A stretch of DNA of 37,653 nt from Candidatus Taylorbacteria bacterium RIFCSPHIGHO2_02_FULL_43_32b (GTDB lineage Bacteria > Patescibacteriota > Minisyncoccia > Phycocordibacterales > 2-02-FULL-43-11): contig MHRK01000012.1 of assembly GCA_001820955.1 (NCBI GenBank), forward strand, positions 1 through 37,653, read 5' to 3'. Position numbers and translations under genes: made by a program. Of the stretch, positions 31,857-37,653 are shown piece by piece. Numbering within the stretch: position 1 is the stretch's first letter; each line of letters begins with the position of its first letter. The notes below the pieces were generated by a model that was given only the letters and a program-made list of their open reading frames with translations, was not told the DNA's origin and ran no database searches.

Positions 31857-33353
31857 TCAGTTGCTAAAAAATAAATCGTAACCGGCAAATGATTTCATGT
31901 TCTTTCGTAGCGCCTCAAGATTGGACACAGCCAAGCTTTCGGCCGGATTTTTCTGATCGGTTAAAATAATGCCCCTGTCCGTGTCTATGACGACCTTCTC
32001 AAACATATCAGGCAGATCCGGAGCATAGGACAGATCGTTGGAGGCGTGAATTACCATATTTTGCAGGCCCAATCCCGGAGCTGTAACCATAATGTTCGGA
32101 AAAACCGCCTTGAGAGTTTTGACATAGGAAGCCGTATATTTATCTTCAGGCCCATTTCTTCCTATCAAATTGAACAAGACTAACCCGTCCGGATTAAGTC
32201 TATCCCTCATCAATTCAAAATATTCCTTCGTCAGAAGATGGGAAGGAATGGAGGAAGCAAAGAAAGTATCAGCAATTATGATGTCGTATTTCTTGGCACT
32301 TGTTCTTAAGTAACTGCGGGCGTCGTCGATAATCACGTTGGTGCTCATATCTTCATTGAAACCAAAATACTTTTCCGCGGTCTCCAGTATCTCAGGTACA
32401 AGCTCAACCGCGTCGACATGCTTTTTTTGTAAAGTTTCCGCTGACAAGGAACCGCCTCCCAAACCCAATATGAGTACCGTTTTATCTTCCGGCATGGCTT
32501 CAACAATCCGCTTTATCTCCTCCAGAGCTGAGAAACTTGTGCCGGGGACGCCGAGCTCCATGCAAGTCTGTGTAACTCCGTCCACAATGAGACAGCGTGA
32601 CTTTCCGGCTTCGGCTACTTTAATATCGGCGTAATAACTGGGCTTTTCGTAAATAACTTTTACCAAGCCGGAATTGTCGGCGCGGACAACCGGAAGGAAA
32701 ATGACCAATAGAAGCGCAAAGATGACGGCAATCCCCCACCCTTTTGCAATTTGCGTTCTGTACATTAAAGCGATGAGGATAGACAAAACAATCAAAGCCG
32801 CAGCCATACCGCCAAAAATAATTTTTAATGAAAAATTAGGAAGCAAAATAAAACCGGCAGAGAGCGCGCCAAAAAGCGAACCGAACGTTGCGGTGCCGAT
32901 TATTCTGCCGGCACTTGCGCCGGTATGCTCGGTACCCGCCCCGGATAATCGGACGAGCATCGGCGTAACCATACCCAAAAGCAAAAATGGCAAAAAATAA
33001 ATTATGGACACGGCGACGAGCGGACCGTAAATCATGCCGAACCTATCCGACCACAGCAAAATGGGTACCGCGAATTTAAACCCGGCCAAAATACCGGCGC
33101 CTGTAAAGCCCAATATGATGAACAGATCTGCCGGGTTCTTCCTGCGGTCAGCAATAGCTCCGCCAGCAAAGTATCCGATAGCAAGAAAGCCTAGCGCCAC
33201 GGTTATCATCGACGACCAAACGAAAATCGTCGAGCCGTAAAATGGGGACAGCACCCGCGTGCCTATTATTTCGAGGATTAGCGAAACGGCACCGGAGAGA
33301 AAAGCCGTGAAGTAAAGAAGTGCGGATTTTATTGAATTAGCTTTAACTTCCAT
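31857..33353 (-). CDS. Multi-pass membrane protein with spermidine-synthase-like domain
   Basis: The 498-residue protein has about seven hydrophobic segments in the first ~225 residues, arranged like the transporter-like half of known SpeE fusions. A Rossmann methyltransferase-like domain follows, with TVLILGLGGGSLSAE (~291-305), VELVPEI (~318), DDARSYL (~340) and DIIIADTF (~353). This is the spermidine synthase superfamily. The usual catalytic aspartate region (VDSSDP-like) reads IADTFFAS, so true aminopropyltransferase activity is uncertain. Only 2 nt separate it from the giant surface-protein gene, which implies co-transcription. Confidence 0.85.
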   Translation of the reverse strand: MEVKANSIKSALLYFTAFLSGAVSLILEIIGTRVLSPFYGSTIFVWSSMITVALGFLAIGYFAGGAIADRRKNPADLFIILGFTGAGILAGFKFAVPILLWSDRFGMIYGPLVAVSIIYFLPFLLLGMVTPMLVRLSGAGTEHTGASAGRIIGTATFGSLFGALSAGFILLPNFSLKIIFGGMAAALIVLSILIALMYRTQIAKGWGIAVIFALLLVIFLPVVRADNSGLVKVIYEKPSYYADIKVAEAGKSRCLIVDGVTQTCMELGVPGTSFSALEEIKRIVEAMPEDKTVLILGLGGGSLSAETLQKKHVDAVELVPEILETAEKYFGFNEDMSTNVIIDDARSYLRTSAKKYDIIIADTFFASSIPSHLLTKEYFELMRDRLNPDGLVLFNLIGRNGPEDKYTASYVKTLKAVFPNIMVTAPGLGLQNMVIHASNDLSYAPDLPDMFEKVVIDTDRGIILTDQKNPAESLAVSNLEALRKNMKSFAGYDLFFSN

Positions 33354-33594
33354 TGTTTAATGAATTTCGAAACTTCTTAATCGTGCAAAGAAAAACTTGA
33401 AGTGTTACCTCCGGTTTGAAAACTCAAAAATATTCTACATTGATTCATATTGGCAATTTCATCGACAGTAGTTGTATTTTAACAAAATTTAACCTAACTA
33501 AAACTAAAGATGTGGATAATTTCGAATGTAGATTGTAATAGACCCAATTTTTATGTCTTGAAAACAAGCCTTTGCCAAATTTCCTAATTCCTAA

Positions 33595-33618
33595 ATTCCT
33601 AATGGGCACCATTGGGAA
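33595..33618. repeat. REP-like element family B, single copy
   Basis: Twenty-four bases identical to the left arm region at 2161-2184, including CCTAATGGGCACCATTGG. It lies 21 nt beyond the stop codon of the fibre-like protein. The remaining 33354-33594 shows no gene. ATTCCTAATTC-like runs also occur near 33580 and 20053. Confidence 0.75.
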
Positions 33619-33639
33619 TTGGTACAAGTCGGCAAAACG

Positions 33640-36600
33640 TTATGGTGTGGACGTCGCAGTACCAGACGGATTACTCTCTATCAACGATTCAGTTGATGAA
33701 GCACTATTGCTAACCGGTTCGATCGAGGGTTCGGGCACAGGCTCCACTTCTGGCTCTGTAATTTCCGGTTCTGTCGGGGGCGTCGTCGAAGCTGTTTCTT
33801 CCGCGGGAGTCGTCGAGGCAAACGGATCAATCACATTGACAGTCCTTGTAATCGAACCCCTATTCCCTCCTTCGTCAACCACGTAATATTCAATGGTGTG
33901 ACTGCCCACTTCGCTTGTATCTATCGAAACTCCGGATTGGTCGCCGACATCCAATCCATCAACTATCGCTTTGATTCCCAAATTCTTGTCCTCTTCGTTA
34001 ATTATTCGCGCACCCAAATCACCATACGTTACACCCTTGTCTATCGTAGCGGGATTTTCTCCATTGAGGTTCAGGATCGGAGTCTCCGTGTCAACAGGCG
34101 GCGGGATTACGTCGGGATCCACTGGTGCGGTCGTGGTAGTCGTGGTAGAGGTTTCCCAGACACCAGGTGTCTGTGAAGATTGGGAAGATTGCGAGGTGGA
34201 AGAGCAAACGCCGGCTGTTGATTTGGCAACCCCCGCGGCAATCGAGAGACAGTAAGGCTCGCCCGTCACCTCATCATAAAGCGTGATACCTGTCCTCTTT
34301 TCCGGCGTGCCGACTTTGAGTGAATTTTGAATCGAGGCATTTTCGGCTTCAATATCTTTAACGACCAGCCTGCCGTCCGCCGAAATACTCCAAACGTTGC
34401 CATCTCCGGTAATACTTCTCACGCCCAGAAGTGAGCTACCGGCAAAATCAACTGTACCACCTGAGGTCGCGAGCGTGACGCGGCCGCTTGCCGAATCGAT
34501 GTTCCAAACAGGCGTCGTCGACGCGGCCGCGACAATCGCACCCAAATCGTTTTGCAAATTGGCGTAACCCAGATTTACGAATACCTGAATTCTGCCGGTC
34601 TTAACGCTCTGTCCGTCTTTTGTTTTTTCATCTTTGGCCGGCGCGGAAATTTGCGCGTCAACAGAGGAAACCGGATCATTGATTTCATTCTCTGTCTTCA
34701 AAACCTGCGTTACTTTCTTTCCGCGCTTTACACATGAGAATACTCCGATCTCCGCTCCGCCGCCAATTTCGCAAGGATCCTCTTCAACCAAAGTACTCTG
34801 CGCAAGTTGCGGGCGGTCACGCTTCAAGCGTTCCGCGTCAACCACGCCTTCAGAAAGTGCCGAAGTGCCATCAAATGCTTCAAGGGCAACACCGATAATC
34901 GTGCCCGCGCTGTCCGCTTTCATGCCGACACCCGGAATTGATGAAAGGCGAATCTTATCACCCGGCTTGATGTTTCCGTTCTCGGTAGAAACCGTAACCG
35001 GCACACGTCCGGCAAGTGCAACCGGCTGTTTCGTCGCGGCGGAAGGCGTATCGTCAAAACCAATGAGAAGTCCGGGCTTTGTCGAAACTACGCCGATGAT
35101 TGCATCTTCGGTCAAAGAAGATGCTTTGCCGACTGTGTACCCACCCTTCGCGTAAACTATATCGCCGGGTTCCAAATCCTCATCAGTGAAATAGACTTCG
35201 GCCAAGTCGGCGTGCGCTGTCTGGCTTTCCATTGATGTGATGCGGCCGGTCGTCGAAGCGGTACAGCTTCCGTCGTTATCTACGCAAATTCCTCCGAAAC
35301 CGATCTGGAGTCCCGCCGCGGTTGAACCGTCACCGATCGTCGTCGTGCCGTTAGCCGAAACAATAAATTTATCCGCGCCGCCGTTCTTCAAGTGAATAAA
35401 GTTGCCCGTGAATTTGGTAGCGTCCGAATTGCCCATATCCATGCGGAGAGCATCGCCCGTAAATGTTGAAGTGTCCTGGAAAAGATAGAGCATGTCAGCG
35501 GATGTGATCGTCGTGCTGTATGCGCGAATGGCGTTGCCCTGAGTGGTACCTCTCGTTTCGGCGTAAACGCCGGCCGGAACAAAACTGCCACCCGCATCAC
35601 CCACCGTCACGCCTTTAATACCGAACGTTCTTCCAAACGCGTTAATACCGGTATTTTCGCCCTGAGTATTGCCGCCTCGGTGAGCTTGCACTTCAAGACC
35701 GCGAACGGTGTTCGCGAGAGCCGTGCCATCCTGCACGCGCACCATCGAGGCAACCATCGTATTCGGATTGACCGTCGGCGCGTTGTAAACAAACATGCTG
35801 TTTCCAAATTGTGTGCCCGCACCAGCCAAGTTCATCGTGTAAACCTGATCGACGCCGACGGTCTGTGTCGAAGTCGAAGCCAATCTGCCCGTACCGTCTA
35901 TAGTCATCATGGAAAGAGGCGAAGAAGTGCCGAGAGCTACGCGTCCGATGGAATCCACCATGACGACAGTCGTTGTGCCAACAGCCGCGCTCGATGTTGA
36001 AATCGCAAATAATGGATATGTGCCTCCCGAATCACCAGAGACTGAAAGTTTGGCGAACGGAGTCGTAGTACCAACACCGAGTTTGGCTCCGGCAAATGCT
36101 GTACCGCTAACTGTTGAGCCATTGTAAATTCCGGTACCAAAGAGAACGTTGGCGAGGTTGAGTTGTTGTGAGCTAACGGCCGCTGGAACGTCGGCGTTGT
36201 AACCGATAGCGAGGTTGGTATTGCCGGTCGTGTTTGAGTATCCGGCTTGGTATCCGAGGAAGGTGTTGTTGTCTCCTGAGGTTAAGCCGTAACCTGAACG
36301 AGCACCAAATAATACCGCGTTTTTATATGTACTTTGACCGCTTGATCCATAACCTGCCCGATAACCCACAGCCGTAGAAGAAGCCCCCGATGTTACCCAA
36401 TACATCGATTCGGTTCCTAATGCTGAACTATTCGAGCCCACCTGGGAAACTAGCGCATCGAACCCAACGGCCACATTTCCTGATCCAATAGTGTTTGAAT
36501 ACAGAGCGTCGGCTCCAATTGCCGTGTTATATCGGCCAGTTGTATTTTCATTGAGGGCGTAAGCGCCAAGAGCGGTACTCACATCCCCAACTGTATTCTT

Positions 36601-37653
36601 CAATAACGCAGAGTAACCAACAGCTGTATTTGAAGAACCTTCACCAGGCGGGCCATTAACTACCGCGGAAAGAGCTTTGTAACCGAGCGCCGTATTTTGA
36701 TATGAGGATGTCGCGGTAAACCCAGCTTGATAACCAATGTATGTGGATTTAAGTCCCCCCTTCGCATCCAAATCAGGCGCCGCTTGATAACCAATCGTCA
36801 AGTTGCCGGCCGCGGTTGTCGAAGAAGTTAGGAACGCCTGGCCGTTTTGGTAGAAGCGAGTGGCGGTGCCGAGGTTGATGCCGGGGCCGGCAAATGTTGT
36901 GCTAGCGGAGAAAGTGTTCCAATCGGAAGCGAGCAGAGTTGTTGACGCTCCGCTACCCGTAAGCGGCTGGCCGTTTTGCAAAATGGTGATGGCGTTGATC
37001 GTACCCTGAACGTCCAATTGATAGGTCGGGCTCGTGGTGCCGATTCCGACTTTACCGTTCGAATCGATGATGAAGGCGGTGCTTGTGGCGGAGGCGGTTG
37101 AAGTCGAAACGGCAAAAAGCGGGATATTGCCGGGGTTGGTTGATGAAGCGGCGACGGAGAGAACAGCCCACGGAGTGGAAGAAGCAACACCGAGTTTTGC
37201 GTTAAATCCGCCGTCAGCTCCCTGAACAACAATCGCATCGTTTGAACGGCCGAGTGCCGGGAAATATTGTGTGGTGCCGCCAAATTGCAGGCGACCAAAA
37301 TCATTATCAGCACTATTCCCTAACTTAAGCAAACCATCAGAGCCAGAAGAAATAACTGACCTACCGGCGATTTGGAATTGTCCGCTAGAAGATACATTTA
37401 CTCGAGTACCAACGTACACACTAGCAGGCCTATTTGAAGAAGCCCCGCCGATACTATATGTATTATCTGCATTAAAAAGCATGTGACCAGTTAACGTCAA
37501 TCCATTCGTCCCCCCACCATTTCCCACTTTCAATCCCCCCACAAACGTACTCGTGGCCGTTGTCGACGTTGCATTGAAATACGGTGCTCCAATCAATGTA
37601 CCGGCTTCGATACCGCCCGAGAATGTGGAAGTAGCAGTCGAGCCCAGAGCGAT
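33640..37653 (-). CDS. Large fibre-like surface protein, 5' end outside window
   Basis: The reading frame stays open to the right edge, so at least 1337 residues are present and the true start lies beyond it. The N-terminal part has STTATSTFxGG modules and VGIGTTSP motifs. The middle has YadA-head-like repeats NTAVGYSAL, NTAIGADAL and NTFLGYQAG that form a beta-roll. An ADLAEVYFTDEDLEPGDIV region is common in tail-fibre-like proteins. Near the C-terminus is a DUF5011/Ig-like domain (GVTYGDLGARI...TVNVIDP, plus-strand 33830-34090), then a Pro/Glu/Ser tail. A REP palindrome lies in a linker. A role as an adhesive or stalk-like surface fibre is inferred. Confidence 0.85.
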   Translation of the reverse strand: MALGSTATSTFSGGIEAGTLIGAPYFNATSTTATSTFVGGLKVGNGGGTNGLTLTGHMLFNADNTYSIGGASSNRPASVYVGTRVNVSSSGQFQIAGRSVISSGSDGLLKLGNSADNDFGRLQFGGTTQYFPALGRSNDAIVVQGADGGFNAKLGVASSTPWAVLSVAASSTNPGNIPLFAVSTSTASATSTAFIIDSNGKVGIGTTSPTYQLDVQGTINAITILQNGQPLTGSGASTTLLASDWNTFSASTTFAGPGINLGTATRFYQNGQAFLTSSTTAAGNLTIGYQAAPDLDAKGGLKSTYIGYQAGFTATSSYQNTALGYKALSAVVNGPPGEGSSNTAVGYSALLKNTVGDVSTALGAYALNENTTGRYNTAIGADALYSNTIGSGNVAVGFDALVSQVGSNSSALGTESMYWVTSGASSTAVGYRAGYGSSGQSTYKNAVLFGARSGYGLTSGDNNTFLGYQAGYSNTTGNTNLAIGYNADVPAAVSSQQLNLANVLFGTGIYNGSTVSGTAFAGAKLGVGTTTPFAKLSVSGDSGGTYPLFAISTSSAAVGTTTVVMVDSIGRVALGTSSPLSMMTIDGTGRLASTSTQTVGVDQVYTMNLAGAGTQFGNSMFVYNAPTVNPNTMVASMVRVQDGTALANTVRGLEVQAHRGGNTQGENTGINAFGRTFGIKGVTVGDAGGSFVPAGVYAETRGTTQGNAIRAYSTTITSADMLYLFQDTSTFTGDALRMDMGNSDATKFTGNFIHLKNGGADKFIVSANGTTTIGDGSTAAGLQIGFGGICVDNDGSCTASTTGRITSMESQTAHADLAEVYFTDEDLEPGDIVYAKGGYTVGKASSLTEDAIIGVVSTKPGLLIGFDDTPSAATKQPVALAGRVPVTVSTENGNIKPGDKIRLSSIPGVGMKADSAGTIIGVALEAFDGTSALSEGVVDAERLKRDRPQLAQSTLVEEDPCEIGGGAEIGVFSCVKRGKKVTQVLKTENEINDPVSSVDAQISAPAKDEKTKDGQSVKTGRIQVFVNLGYANLQNDLGAIVAAASTTPVWNIDSASGRVTLATSGGTVDFAGSSLLGVRSITGDGNVWSISADGRLVVKDIEAENASIQNSLKVGTPEKRTGITLYDEVTGEPYCLSIAAGVAKSTAGVCSSTSQSSQSSQTPGVWETSTTTTTTAPVDPDVIPPPVDTETPILNLNGENPATIDKGVTYGDLGARIINEEDKNLGIKAIVDGLDVGDQSGVSIDTSEVGSHTIEYYVVDEGGNRGSITRTVNVIDPFASTTPAEETASTTPPTEPEITEPEVEPVPEPSIEPVSNSASSTESLIESNPSGTATSTP
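34157..34173. repeat. REP palindrome (family A) inside a coding region
   Basis: CAGACACCAGGTGTCTG occurs within the fibre-like gene and is translated as part of QTPGVWE in a Ser/Thr-rich linker just before the Ig-like domain. It is identical to the core copies around the RAYT gene 12 kb away. Confidence 0.85.

Noticed and set aside
36828-37313. Minus-strand frame of 161 codons
   Set aside because: Alternative frame within the fibre-like gene, with low-complexity Pro/Leu/Arg composition; no independent start signal.

Overview
The window looks like chromosomal DNA of an uncultured bacterium of the Candidate Phyla Radiation (Patescibacteria, Parcubacteria-like). This is an inference from gene content: a DUF5667-type protein beside an ECF sigma factor, cohesin- and dockerin-type surface proteins, very long Ser/Thr-rich secreted proteins, a solitary receiver-domain regulator and compact housekeeping genes. 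No rRNA gene is present. Most of the DNA is AT-leaning; a purM gene at 5936-7036 is clearly GC-richer.

Left part (1-8.4 kb). Three tRNA-Ala genes with different anticodons (GGC, CGC, UGC) lie on the minus strand, two of them inside clusters of broken or split tRNA-Ala copies. Between them are an ABC exporter, a membrane-anchored hypothetical protein, an ECF sigma factor followed by a DUF5667-like membrane protein (probable sigma/anti-sigma pair), a membrane ORF with a GIY-YIG-like N-terminus, purM and ddl.

Middle part (9-17 kb). All three excinuclease genes, uvrC, uvrA and uvrB, lie within 7.4 kb on the minus strand with a single-domain response regulator between uvrA and uvrB. Several genes here (ddl, uvrC, uvrB, and later the dockerin gene) have a good -10 box 6-8 nt before the best start codon, which suggests leaderless mRNAs.

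Right part (17-37.6 kb) is a surface/secretome region, all on the minus strand. In transcription order it holds a very large fibre-like protein that enters from outside the window, a multi-pass membrane protein with a spermidine-synthase-like domain, a 3121-residue secreted protein with three seven-bladed propeller arrays between beta-rich modules, a REP-associated (RAYT-type) transposase flanked by palindromic REP elements, a dockerin protein, and two cohesin proteins with membrane anchors. The last three look like a cell-surface assembly system, with soluble dockerin protein binding membrane-anchored cohesins.

The most unusual structures are (i) a tRNA-Ala locus at 2.3-2.65 kb where an intact tRNA-Ala(CGC), on an inverted-repeat stem, sits between the fully base-pairable 5' and 3' halves of another tRNA-Ala; (ii) a second locus with a similar truncated half carrying a 45-nt palindrome in its D-loop; and (iii) two REP-like palindrome families, one copy lying inside a coding region.
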